From Amyloporia xantha (taxonomy: Eukaryota > Basidiomycota > Agaricomycetes > Polyporales > Adustoporiaceae), in NCBI GenBank assembly GCA_036971615.1, contig JAYKKR010000001.1, forward strand, positions 3,100,001 to 3,164,000: a DNA stretch of 64,000 bases, given 5' to 3'. The notes under the pieces are model-generated. The model saw only the letters and a program-made list of their open reading frames with translations, was not told where the DNA came from and searched no databases. Made by a program: the position numbers and the translations under genes. The first letter of the stretch is position 1. Each line of letters begins with the position of its first letter. Below are positions 32,665 to 44,492 of this stretch, in pieces.

Positions 32665-35600
32665 TCACCGCTTTTTCTTCTTGACGGTATCAACTTCGCC
32701 CTTCTGTGGGACATACTGAGCACCCTGTCCAGCGTGCGCAATCGCTTCCTGGCGCGCTTTCCTGTTCGGAACGATGGCCGTCGAATCGCGCGGTTTCTCT
32801 TGAAGCGACAGTTCGTCTAGGCCTTGCGCAAGGGACGCCAGTTTGTCTGATGTCCGCACTGGCATCCGTTTGGGAACCGCCCTGCCGGCCTTCACGTCTG
32901 CTTCGAATATCGGTGAGGGCGCCTCCGCGAAATCGTGTTTCTTCTTCTTGGAGTACGAACGGCTGCTCCGGGCTGTCCGCCTCGGCGGCTCGTCAAACCC
33001 GTCGGAACTTTGAGTGTCCTGTGGGAGGATGGAATCGGCGTCGTCATCTTGGCTGACAGCCTGTTCGCCATCAAGTTCCATGGCGTCTTCAATGCTGTAT
33101 TCGGCATCGTCGGATAGAACAACATCAGGGTCTGCAGCGCGGAGGGTACTCCGTCCTGCCTTTCCCTGACCCTTCCTGGCGAGCGGGGAAGGCGATCTAC
33201 TGGCGTCGCTCGATCGGTGAGTCCGAGAACCATCCGACTCGGTGTCTTCGGCGACGTGTTCCTCCTGAATAGACAGACACAGTGAGACTCGAAGATAAAT
33301 TTTGACCAATTTGCGGATCGCACCAGCTCAGTCTCAGTCTCTTGCTCTTCCTCTCCGTCAGCGTAGCCATCACTAGTAGCGTAGTCAAGCGTCCGTCTGG
33401 CAGGCTGACGCGTTCTTGCCTGATTTATCATATCAATCTTAGCATCCATCTTCTTCTCATTTTGTTCCGCCTATAGGAGTATAATGTCATGTAAGAGGAC
33501 CGCCTTTTTTTGAAGACTTCGCTGATCGGCTGGACATACCTCCTTCATTAAGCGCCGTTTGAACATCTTCTCCATTGCACGCATACGCTCCTCCATTTCC
33601 TCCATGACTTCTTCGCGAGTCTCTGCCTCGACAAGAGCACAGCGCATTTCCGCCTCATACAGCTAGCAAGCACATGGCATATTAGCATGGGCCTGCGCAA
33701 GGTGGTGTAGCGACAAGTACATACTTTCGTGCGTAGTTGCTCAATCTCGTCGAACAGCGCATCAACCAGAGGATTGATCGGATCGTCACTGTCGTTCTCG
33801 TCCTCGTCGCCAGGCTCTTCATCCTCTGACATTTATTAAATTTGAGCTTTGTTGCCTCCGCAACATCCCAAAAACTGTGTCCCTCGACTGACCTTCTAGC
33901 ACTTCCAAGTGGGCTTCGCTTGTCTTCCGACCTGGGCCTCCCGTGGATATGGTCACCTTTCGCCTATGTGGTATAATTCCACTGCTTCTCGTTCGAGAGT
34001 GTTCAGCCCGCTCTTTGGTCGCAGGTAGCGCACGCGGAATCGCTGTAGCCGGTGCCGTGCACACTTCCCGGGCGAGTGCAGAGAACCTCATGACATGTGA
34101 ATTTTCGTCGAATCCAGTGTCGTACGGGTTGACGTTCACAATCATGACCTAAACGAGCACGAAGAACCATCAATCACCCTCTGCAGCAGCTTCTGCTACG
34201 AGGATCAACACCTACAGCTCGGCCTTCCCCTACGAAGTAATCCATCAACACTTCCGTGAGCTTGCTATGTCGGAAGGGGACAACAGCGAGCCCCTTCTTG
34301 ACGTCACGCGTGTCCACGCGTCCAGCGGCGGTAGCGAGACTACGTGCTACCGTGCGCTGGTTGGCACGGAGCGTCTCCATGCATTGTCCAAGGACCATGA
34401 GGGACTTATTGATGCTACCCGCCTCACGCAGGCGATCGCCGGAGGTTTGGGTGTGTTTTGTACGTTCGGAACCAGCCAGGTCAACGAGGGTGAGGCGGGA
34501 TGTTTGGATCGAGCTCGGGTCCTAGAACAACAATATGAGATATGCTTGTATCAGACCATGTCCTTCATGGTGAAGTCCAATTTTAACACTGACGTTCCGT
34601 TCCCCGCGGTGCACGCGCAGGATCTTAATGGTAACTAACGCGTGACTTCTGCTACTCTGGCTATTTGCAAGCGTGCCGAAAACCCGTCGATGCATCTGTC
34701 CAAGCTTGAGCAAAGCCTTCGCCTCTGCCGCACTCTTCACTCTGATTTGCCTCAAGCCTGCTACATACTTTCCGGCATTGCTTGCGTCTCCAGCTGGCAA
34801 TCCAGTGTCGGATGGTGGACATGACTTCAGCGTAAGAGCTTTGCGTGTCAGGAGTAGAGGATGAGATTGAGAAGATGGGATTGGCATATTGAGGAATGTG
34901 GACGTGGGGCGTGGAATTCCGGAAGAACTTGGTTGGGATGGAGAGTCGGGGGAGTCGACGGATGCAAAGAGATCGTACACCTTCTCATTATACACCTCCG
35001 AGTAAGATAGCCATATTGTGTACTCGTGGTTGCGATCGAGCTTGAGAAAGGTAGGATCAATATCTACCTGATTGTCTTGTATTTCCTCCAGAATGTCAGC
35101 AAGAGCAGGCGAAGGTGAGGAAGTTGGTGGATGTGATGATATATGATTGGAAGAGCCATCCGACAGCTCGATGCCATTCAGGCGAACAGGACGGTACTGA
35201 GAACAGATTTAGCAAAACACGCATCTTAGATGTCCTTGCAACGCACCCGACCGTCTCCCTGGAGGCCTTCGGTGCTATTGAATATAACATCGAGCGTTCT
35301 TGGTAAGATGCCTGCACTTCCTTCCTCAGTTCCTCCTTGAATAGTGTACGTCTTTCCTGAGTTTGTTACTCCATACGTGAAGATGAGCCCACTTTGGCCC
35401 TCCAGCAAGTCTTTTACCAACGGGAGGGTAGTCTTGTTGAAAAAGTCCGACTGTTGGGTCTCAGGAGGGAAGATGTGCGAGAAAGTGTAGATGGATGAGG
35501 AGTTGACGCTCGACAGTCGACTATGGGCCGACGAGTCTGGATCGGTCATACGAACTGCTGTGTCAGAAATGGGATCCAGATACGGTTCTGAAGAGGGACC

Positions 35601-36007
35601 ACTGTCTCCTAGGACCGGGCGTATGCGAAGAAAGGCCTATGGTGTTGCTTCAATCAACGACAACAAAGACAAGAAGTCATGGATCAATAAAGAACCTTGA
35701 TGGGCTCCCTGTCTGCATCGTGCGCCAAGTCGCTAGGGGATAGCTTGACTGTAGGAAGTTTAGTGGCTGTTAATGCATGACTAGGCTTCCTCTCAATGGC
35801 TGCGGTTTTTGAGTCAGGAGAGTTTGCCCTGTTGAGAAGAGGCTTTCTGGTCGAGGGCTTCTTGGTCACTGCGACTGGCGCCGCAGGCGGTGCGGGAGCA
35901 TTTGTTCTGGACGCTGCGGCAGCATGGATCGTCCGAGATGGAGCGGTATTCGTTGCAATCTTGGTGCGACTTGACGAACGGGTAGCGGCCTTTGGCTGAC
36001 TAGACAT
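32665..36007 (-). CDS. Kinesin-6 family motor protein
   Basis: Plus-end microtubule motor; kinesin-6 members (Klp9, MKLP1/2) act on the anaphase spindle midzone. Nine minus-strand exons: 36007..35696, 35636..35247, 35196..34594, 34521..34216, 34148..33893, 33825..33725, 33662..33540, 33470..33324 and 33264..32665. They give 945 residues. The motor has the P-loop TYGVTNSGKTYTIQG (near residue 193), whose TNSGKT variant is typical of kinesin-6, and switch I NSQSSRSHAL. Switch II is LTLVDLAGSER and HSKLTEVLMDYF follows. A long insertion lies between the P-loop and SEVYNEKVYDLF, as in this class. A short coiled coil (residues about 640-710) precedes a basic/acidic disordered tail with SPSP-type sites. 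The start is the first ATG in frame. Confidence 0.94.
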
Positions 36008-36369
36008 CGATCCTACCCTACATTTACAGCATGAGACGAGAGCCACTATGCCATCGGAATATAGAGACTGAGTTCACCTGCTTCGTTCTCAACGGTGGAC
36101 GATCTGGCACTGATCTTAAAGCCAGGAAAGATGCAGGATTCTCAGACAATGCAGAACCTGTCTCGGGTGTGCGTAGTAGTGGCTGATTTTGTTGGCCGCT
36201 GGATTGGAACAACCGCTCAAGCAGGACACGCGATCGGCACGAGGAACGCGTTTCGACCACGTGATCGTCGCGTCGCGTTGGGTCGTCGTTCGTTGAACGT
36301 TCACAATAAACCTGTTCGCCAACTCTTGCCTGTTGTTCTGCTCTCGGTCAATGTAACCTCACTGCCAGA
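36008..36369. promoter_or_regulatory. Bidirectional promoter of kinesin-6 and SPC105, with an MCB-like site
   Basis: The two start codons are 362 bases apart and divergent. The interval contains ACGCGT at 36246-36251, the MCB core bound by MBF in fungi, then CACGTG at about 36259 and repeated GTCGCG-type sequence. An inverted CCAAT (ATTGG, 36203-36207) is also present. Cell-cycle co-expression is inferred. Confidence 0.55.
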
Positions 36370-39300
36370 ATGGGCCAGAAGATATCACCCAACAGACGTA
36401 GGTCTATTGCTGTGCTCAGTCAAGGCCAGGCGTCGCGCCACAGCACTCGCCGGAGAGCATACAGCATAGCGCCGGGTGAGAAGTTAAGCCCTGCAGCCAA
36501 GGCGCGGCGTTCTCTCGTGCGTACATATTTCGCGACATTCTCGTTGCCCCTGATTTTGTTTTCAGGCGCCTCGTAAAAGTATCCTGAAACCCTCGATCAA
36601 CTTGCCAGACAGTACGGAGTCGTCGACCCTCGGTGATGAGACAACTACTCAGTCCATGGACTTCACCGAAGTTCATTCACGTAATCCGCGCAAAAGTCTC
36701 GCTCGACGAGTTAGCTTTGCTAGCCATGCACATGTACGTCTTTTCGAGATACAGGAGCAGAACACAAACGGCAGCGCAGAGCCAGCATCATCTCCAAATG
36801 GCGGGGAAGATGAAGGCGATGAAAATGTTCATCCCAACTCTGCTCCTGCTCGTCGTCGTAGCTCTGTGCGCCGCCGGTCCTCGACAATGTTCAGCGAGTA
36901 CGGAGAGCAGTCGATGGATATGGACATGGACGATACTGCGCCCCTCCCTCACGACTTCCTTAGGCAGAACGGATACCAGTTAGGCGCTTCAGCCGTTGAA
37001 GATGATGAATTTACCGACGAAGATGATGACGATGAGGATATGGAAATTACAGAGGCGATTCGCCTGAATATCGAGCGCAAACGTTCTCTTTCTCTTGGAT
37101 TAGGCCACAGTTCACTTCCGGATCGCCGCCGCTCTTCTATCGCCCCAACAACATCCTCACAAGGTCAGTCCGAAAATCAACCGCCGCCACGCCCATCTGC
37201 GCTACCGCCACACGAGAATGCTGAACAAGAAACGAATGATGAGGATCAGGATCTGACCACATCTTCTGCTCAGTCTCAATCCTTTGTTTCTGAAGGCTCA
37301 TCAGGCGACATTACTCAGCCCATGGAATTTACGGTCCCTATGGGACGCTCACTACGACCTTCAGAGCCACCCAGCGATGCCTGGCTACAGCTTCGTGCTA
37401 TGACACACGCAGGGGACGAACCATATGAACCGCCACCTGATGAGTCCGATGATGATGAAATGGGCATACCCACCGTATACGATCAGCATGCAGAGGAAGG
37501 CGAACCTATGGAACTGACAGATGCAGTTGATCGTCTCTTGAAAGCACGTTCATCTTTGGGCCTTCCCTCAATATCTGCGCCTACTGGTGCAGGCCCTAAT
37601 TTCACCCAGACAGAATCAGACATGGATGATTCTGATATGCCCGCCAACCAAGAACAGCAATTCCAAGATGCCAGCTTCACCAGCACGGAGGACAGCTTTG
37701 GAGACGACGACTTTCGGAGAGGCGATCACACCATCAATGTGACCAGTCTCATTCGAGCAAGTCTGGGCACCCAGGATTCCTCCATGGACGCCACGAGTGT
37801 GTACAGCGGTGCTGGCGAGGACGAGCGCGTTGTCAAAGTTCCACTTGCAAGTTCTGTGGGAGCTTCTCGTGTTACAGACTCTACTGTTCCTGCCACCGCT
37901 GCTCATCCTCAAGTTGATGCAGAATCCGCAGACAGTGTTCAAACTGCTGGCGGGTCTGTCTTCAGCGCTGCGAAGTCCTCCAGGCCCAGTGTCTTTTCTG
38001 CTCCCGGACTGAAGATGCCAAATCCTGTTCCTCGTTCACCTTCCAAAGCCCCGCCATCTGCCACTATTCCGAAGCCATTCACATTCGGTATATCCAGACC
38101 TTCTACACCTTCCAGAGACCCTGCGGTCGCCACTGGTGTTTCGGTGGTCGCGTCTCCTGCTACCACACAACCGCGCAGACTGACAGCAGCCTTTGCACCG
38201 CCCAGCGCTCGTAAGTCGCCTTTGAAGCGTCCGGCGGCCCCTGAAGCGGAGGGCGCTCATCAGCCTAGTCCTGCAAAGCGGGTTGCGATAGGCAAGCTGG
38301 AAGCAGCAAAGAAGGCGCCCTTCGAGAAAGCCGAACCCTCAGGGCAGCCACAGGGTAATAGGCGTGCGAGCATGGTGCGAAGGCCCTCAGGCTACTTTGC
38401 GCAGAGGAAGAGCATGGGTGCCGGTGTTTTACCCCCTGCTGCCCCGAACACTGTGTCAACAGCACAACGCCCAGGAAGCCCAAAGAAGTTTCCGGGTCTG
38501 GGTTTGGGACGAGCGCGTGCTAGCATGGACTCTGCGCCTTTCAGGCAAGGGCTCGGCGTCATGTCGAAGCAAGGAATATCCAACGATGCACCGCTCTACC
38601 CGGATGTTGCACGCATCATGCGGGAGGACCCGCCGACACCTTCTCGTAGTAGCAGTCCTGCATCCGTTCCTCCTAAAGAATGTGAGAGAGAGACGCTCCG
38701 ACAGGCGATCGCTGCACCCAGTCCGACGCGAGGCTCACCTTCTCCTGCATCACCCACGCCTGCGCCTTCCGTCGTCAAATCCCCGTTACCTCGACGGTCG
38801 GCTTCCCCTTCCATTGTGCCTCCGCGATCCGTTTCCCCTGTCGTCGCGCCTCCCAGAGTTGCTTCTCCTGTGGGCGCCGGGCCGTCACCAAATGTCAGCT
38901 TCACAACTACCGGGATCGCTTTGTCGAAGCCATCAGAAAAAGAAGTCACTAAGACGGGAACACCTTCCGCTGGACCCAATTTTACTCAGCAGTGGCAGGA
39001 GGAGATACAGGAGGGTGACCCACAGTACAACGATGATGGCGTAAGTAAACAGAAACTTCTGCCACGTGAAGCTCATGAATTGATTGAGTTATAGCCACCC
39101 ATATCCATTGAACAATTCTTTGAGATGACGGGAATTCGCTTCATGGACGAACTTACGATGCCTAAACCTCGACAATCAATGATGCCTCCTCCACAGCTAC
39201 GATCTCGCTCCCGCCGACGATCATCCTCAGAGTTTGGTGCTGACGGTACTGACGATGATCCGATCTCGCTCGCTGAATTCTCTGTTGCGATGGCAGTGGA

Positions 39301-40971
39301 GCTTCCACGTCTCGAACTGTTCACTGCCGTGTCAAATGACCTTACAGCATGGATTGAAGAAAGCAAGAAGATTTGTCTGCAGGCTGAGAAGGAAACGGAG
39401 AAAGTCACGCCTGAGTTGTTCAGGGACTTCGTTGCCGCTGATGAATCAGAGAAAGCTCTGTTGATCGTGAGCATTTACCTGATCTTCCTCGTTCGTGTCC
39501 AATAAATGACACTTGGTTGCACGATTTAGCATCAGCTCAAGTTAATCAAGGCGAACAATTATGGGACCGCCAAATCTCAGTGGTATGACTGGAGGACAGT
39601 ATGGACAGAACAATTATATGGCAGAGCCGAGCAGGAATTCGCCCATCTCGAGTCGGTATGTTCCATTATTCCCCAGCATGGTACCATGATGCCTGACATA
39701 GGTGTCATCCGCCCAGGACGCTCAAACACTTGCGACGATTATCAAACAGGCGCAGGGTATATTGCCAGATTTGCGTGCAGAGTATGCCCAGGTGATGTCT
39801 GAGCTTAAGCAAGAACAAGCTAATATCGCCGAAATCGAGAACTCGGATCAAGATTATCTGAATGAGTTGAAATCGACCATCGCTGAGCAGAGGTGCGGAC
39901 ACTCATACAAGTGAAGCCTGCATTATTAATAATGATGGTCTCCTAAACTTTCCAGCTCCGAATTGGAAGCGTTCAAAATGGACGTCTCTGAGAGTAGAGC
40001 AAAGTTGGAACGATTCAAGGAAAAATTGGCCGACATTGATGCGCAGAGACAAGAGGCGTCTGCTGCGATCGCACAATCTCAGCATATTATCCACATACAG
40101 AAGGAGACCACGAGTGCCGAAGTGTTCAGACTGCAGGGTATATGCGCACTGTAGATTTCAACTGCGGGTGAGTTGTCTGCTGATGCCCGTATCATAACCC
40201 TTAGATGAACTCGCAGCTTTGCAAGACTTACACCTATGGCGCGCAACCAAGATTACAGCCCACCTCATTGAGTTTATCTACGCTTCAAAATATCAAGTCT
40301 CCATTCCTTGTATAAAGTACAAGCCGATTCTTGCCAAAACTACCATTTCCAGAGCGAAGCATGCACGTACAAGGGAACGAGACTTGTTTCCTCGGTTCAC
40401 TGATGTTGCCTTGCATGCTGCTCAACAACTCGTAGTGGATCTTGATGAGGGTAGCAATGTTCGCAAGGTAATCTTCCCTCGCTCAATAAATGACTTCTAA
40501 ATCTAATTATCTTGTGTTGCAGCTCGTAGAGCGGCTTAGTGACTTTTGGTCGTCTTGCTCGCAACTTCGTTCGCAATTTACATTTTTGGCTGTAAAGTAT
40601 CCTCTGTCTGTCGAGGTTGCAGAATCTACCACGAACACACGTCTGCCGAATCTCCATGCCAAGGCCACAGTACTATTTCCCAACATCAAGGCGAAGGCTT
40701 ATATAACTTTTATCTTGGATTCGAGAACATACTCGCAATGGCCTATGTCAATTACTTCGCTCAAAGCAGACGTGGAGATTGCTTATGGACGAATAGAGTA
40801 GGTGCATATCAATAAGCTATACCACGAGGCACTGACTCTGTTTTTCGGCTTAGGCAAGGGACCATCTTGAACGCAGTCCAGGAACGCTTGGGTCAAGCTA
40901 GTTCTGTCGATAACCATGGATGCCTCCTGGATGCCTGCATTGAAGCTACGGAGCAATATAGTGATGTGTAA
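36370..40971 (+). CDS. SPC105: Kinetochore scaffold Spc105/KNL1/Spc7
   Basis: Outer-kinetochore scaffold of the KMN network, which recruits PP1 and Bub1-Bub3. Nine exons: 36370..36516, 36566..39040, 39095..39466, 39530..39655, 39702..39892, 39956..40137, 40205..40467, 40523..40797 and 40854..40971. They give 1382 residues. The PP1-docking RVSF lies at residues about 97-100 (SLARRVSFASHAHVRLF). MELT-like phosphosites are MDFT (36656), MEIT (about 37039), MEFT (about 37322) and MELT (about 37508). The middle is a long Ser/Pro-rich disordered region. The Spc7 domain starts at ISIEQFFEMTGIRFMDEL, followed by a coiled coil (GEWYDWR-like SQWYDWRTVWTEQL) and a C-terminal RWD-type region ending at 40971. 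The domain order is complete and the family call is firm. Confidence 0.95.
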
Positions 40972-42374
40972 TCTATTCCTTCTACTCGTACGTGTTGAAT
41001 ACTTCCTTGTTTAGTATTATGTAATTTCTACGCAGCTGTTCCACCTCTACTTTTCGGCCAGATTATCAACGGATGCTTGAGGAGTGGTGATCAATATCTT
41101 GGGTGTGCGATGAACAGGGATGTTGTGCCTGTAGGGCGCCGCACACCTTGGCCTACCCGGTCCTACTAGGCCCGGTTCCTCTGCCGTTGTCGTTCTAGTC
41201 AACGTCAGCTGCAAGGGCGTTGCGCTCTTGGGGTGCGCCAAGTCGTGGTCAGTATTGGAATAGTAAAACTTGAGTGGCGTCCACTTCATTCAGGTACAAC
41301 CGCTACTTTGGTATACTCTTGGTAGTGACAAACTGATACGCCTCATCTGCCTTGCGCCTTCACAATGACGCGAAAATAAATCTTATCCGAATTTGATGCA
41401 GACTGGAAGGTCAGGTCTAACTCATCCAAGTATTCTTGGCCTCCGGTCGACTTGGATAGATATTCACCCTGGCTGCTCCCGTGCTAGACTACCTCAAATT
41501 GCGTGATCATTAAAAGCTGCATTCAGTTGGCCTCCATTATCGGCGTCGGTGTCGACCACCTGCCCAACTTGGTGAATACTGTTGGGCTGATTGAATCGAT
41601 TTGAATGGTCAGGTTCACAAGTTATGAACGCTTGCAGTAAGATAGGCCTCAAGCAAACGGGCATTGTGTGACTTATCGTGACAATCACGTGCCCTCACTG
41701 TCCGGAGTAGATTGAGAACGGCGCTTGTCCGCCGCTGGACCGTATTCTGGCATTTTGCTCAGGAGTTTACTCCTCACACAAACAGAAATAAAAAAATTTG
41801 TTCCGAGAATCGATTGAGAGCACAATTCCAAAGAACTTGTCGGAAGCCAAATTTTTACAAGTGGCCGTATGAAGGAGAATACTCCTTTGGACTGTTTTCT
41901 CCCGCTGAGCGTGACAGCTTAGGTCACGTGAATGTGTCCCGTTTGCTTGAGGCCTATCTTAAGTACTTACTGCAAGCGGCGATCCGCTCCCACTGGGGGC
42001 GATAAAAGATATTCGTGCTCCGGAAAGGCATGCAAACATGGGTGGGGCAGGTTAAATTTCCGGCCAAAATGTTCGGAGGACCGGCATTGTGAATGGAGCT
42101 CGCTGATTGGCTGCAAACCCAGGAACATTATTTATTTTCGTACCATGTCCGGCGCTCAGCACATTTAACCAGCTCGGACCATATTCAATGGATACGCGGA
42201 GTCCGAACATTCATTCCTGCCCCCAGTGTCCCAAGCGTCATACCAAGGGCCAAACACGACCAAATAGCGCGCTCGCCGATCTGCACGCGTTGCTCGCTGC
42301 TGTGGGCGTCGTGTTCACAAACAGTGCGGCTCAAACTCTGATTACAGGGACAATAACCCGTTACATGTGGCGAC
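40972..42374. other. Intergenic, 1.4 kb, with an inverted-repeat segment
   Basis: Between SPC105 and the Ugo1-like gene. It contains the inverted repeat described at 41631-41976 and an inverted CCAAT (near 42101) ahead of the Ugo1-like ATG. I found no coding exons on either strand. Confidence 0.5.
41631..41976. repeat. Inverted repeat, possible old MITE
   Basis: CTTGCAGTAA followed by GATAGGCCTCAAGCAAACGG (41631-41660) returns inverted at 41941-41976. The right arm has an 8-base insertion (GTACTTAA) between the two blocks. The arms enclose about 275 bases without coding potential. I could not see a clean target-site duplication, so a transposon origin is only one reading. Confidence 0.5.
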
Positions 42375-44013
42375 ATGAATTCCCCTCCGTCCTCGCTCCG
42401 TGACCTATATGCATCAACATCAAATACTTGGTCGTTCGTTCCGCCACCTATCCCGTCCGGCTCAGCATCCGAAAACTCAAGTTTGTACCCGCCATCCTCA
42501 TCGACTTCCTCTTCATCATACCAATGGTCTACGCGGACCAACTCAAATCCAATCTTGGACCTCTCCGCCAGTTTAGGTGGTGACGAATCTGGTGTGGATG
42601 TCACTGTGTTGATCAAGGGTGTAGCGGCAGCGGCCGCTGTACAGTATCTCACCACTGCAATTGTAATGCCATGGGAGGTTGGACGAACACTTTTGCAGGT
42701 TCAGTGGGTCCCTCGGGACGTAGGTGAGGTGCCGCAGGGTGCTGTGCTCACCACAGACATGGTTGATGAGGATGAAGAGGTACGCTGAATTGACCCGTAA
42801 GGGGTTGTTCAACCTTGTATCATTGATATAGGAAGTAATGTATATCTTCTAGCTCAGTGATACATCCATCGACAACGATGCATATTTCGCAGACCCTACA
42901 AAACTCGAGTCAGGAGCCTCCATTGGCGTCCCTCCGCGACTAGCTGATGAGCGGGGATACGTCGTGAGGCAGTCGGTATTGGAGGAAGGCACGATACCGG
43001 AGTACGTTATGCCAGTTGGTAAGGCGGATGGTACATGGGGAATGATGAAACAATTGGGACACTTTCGCGGAGAGGGTTGGCTCTCGCTCTGGAAAGGTAT
43101 ATGGATTCTTCGTGAAGCAATGCTTACAACCTGACAAAAAGACTCTTTCAAGGCTTGCTCACGACGACGATCTATGACGGTCTATTTAGCGGTCTGCAGC
43201 CTGTCTGTCTCAATGTTCTTCAATCCGTCCTCTCTCCGGTCCTGCCACCTATCTCATCTTCCATGACTCTATCATCAGGCTCCCCGCTGCTCCTCCCAGT
43301 CGCATCACATGTCCTGACAGGATTTCTGCTCTCTCCACTGTCCCTCGTCCGCACTCGCCTTATTGTCCAATCTGCTCTACCACGCTACCGCGCATACACA
43401 GGCCCGCTTGACGCGCTCCAGCAGATTCTGACGCACGAGGGTGGTCTCCGAGGTATCTACCTTCATCCGCATCTCTTGATCCCCACTCTCCTCGACTGTA
43501 CACTTCGCACGCTCGTCCCTGTTGCGCTCCCCGGACTTGTCGCATCCTACCTGGGTTTTCGGCGCGCGCATCACGCCTCAGTCGAATCCCATGCTATGGG
43601 CTATTGCAGATCTCCTAGGTGGCTGCGCGGGCTTCCTGATCACACTTCCCATAGAGACGATCAGACGACGACTGCAGGCGCAAGTGCGCGGCTCAGCTAA
43701 GCCGCTACGGGCATGTATAGAAATTCGCCCGTCACCCTATAATGGTGTTGTAGATGCCTTCTGGCATATCATAACGGAAGAGCGGTCCGATTTACCAGTG
43801 AGGACACACAGCCGACAGCGGAGAACCAAGGGCAAGGCGAAGGATGAGGTTGCTGGAGACGAAATGGAGGAGGAAGGCAGTGGCTGGATGCAGAGTACGG
43901 GTATCGGTCAATTGTACCGTGGACTCGGCATTAGGGTTGCAGCTAGTGTTGCAATGTTGGTACTCGCGGTACTCGGGGCGGAAGAGCCTGATGCAGGGTG
44001 GGCGGAGCTTTGA
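42375..44013 (+). CDS. Ugo1-like mitochondrial carrier-fold protein (outer membrane fusion), with frame shift
   Basis: Relatives (yeast Ugo1, animal SLC25A46) sit in the outer mitochondrial membrane and link fusion machinery. Exons are 42375..42779, 42853..43096 and 43153..44013, about 502 residues if the frame is corrected. The N-terminus SPPSSLRDLYASTSNTWSF leads into a Ser/Pro-rich region. Carrier-type repeats follow: IVMPWEVGRTLLQVQW, LSPLSLVRTRLIVQSALPRY and ITLPIETIRRRLQAQVRG. They keep the Pro-x-[Asp/Glu/Leu]-x-x-[Arg/Lys] feature only in part, as in Ugo1. The reading frame shifts by +1 between 43550 and 43575, joining LVASYLGF to ARITPQSNPMLW. No plausible intron fits. Either the gene is broken or the assembly has an error. 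Confidence 0.78.
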
Positions 44014-44492
44014 GTCTTCAGTATAGGAAAGTGACAGAATTTTGGATTTGGAGTTAACCACGGCTCAATTGCATATTATTTTGTTCGTATCGCCAATCAG
44101 AACATGCACATTCTACTGGAGATGATTTGCCGGTCTTGTGAGTAGCAATTTGATCAGACTGAAATCAGATACAGCCAAGATATCAAGCCGATGGTCCTGA
44201 TGGCATGCTCGAGAAATGTCAGCGAAGCACAGGCGGAGAACCAAGTATCGTTCCGTCGAGATCCTATTCGTGACGCCTATCGTGTGAGGACCAGACCAGT
44301 CAAATGGACTCAGATTAGGTTTGGACGGGTAAAGATTAATATATGGACAATTACGACTCCTGCACACCAGCGCATAGTCAGCTGAAGGTGTCGTGTATTT
44401 TGACACGTATTGATAGAAGGGGGCCCCCGGCCAAGCGCAACTACTCACACATTTCCCCTGATTCTAACATGTCGAATAAGATTTATGGTTTT
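44014..44492. other. Intergenic between convergent 3' ends
   Basis: 480 bases between the Ugo1-like stop and the stop of the Myb-C2H2 gene. It is AT-rich, with no repeat or coding structure recognised. Confidence 0.55.

Noticed and set aside
43495..43562. GT-AG intron in the Ugo1-like gene to repair its frame
   Set aside because: The 67-nt candidate (GTCCCTG...CCTCAG) gives the right phase but would remove conserved residues leading into ITPQSNP, so a sequence error or break is preferred.
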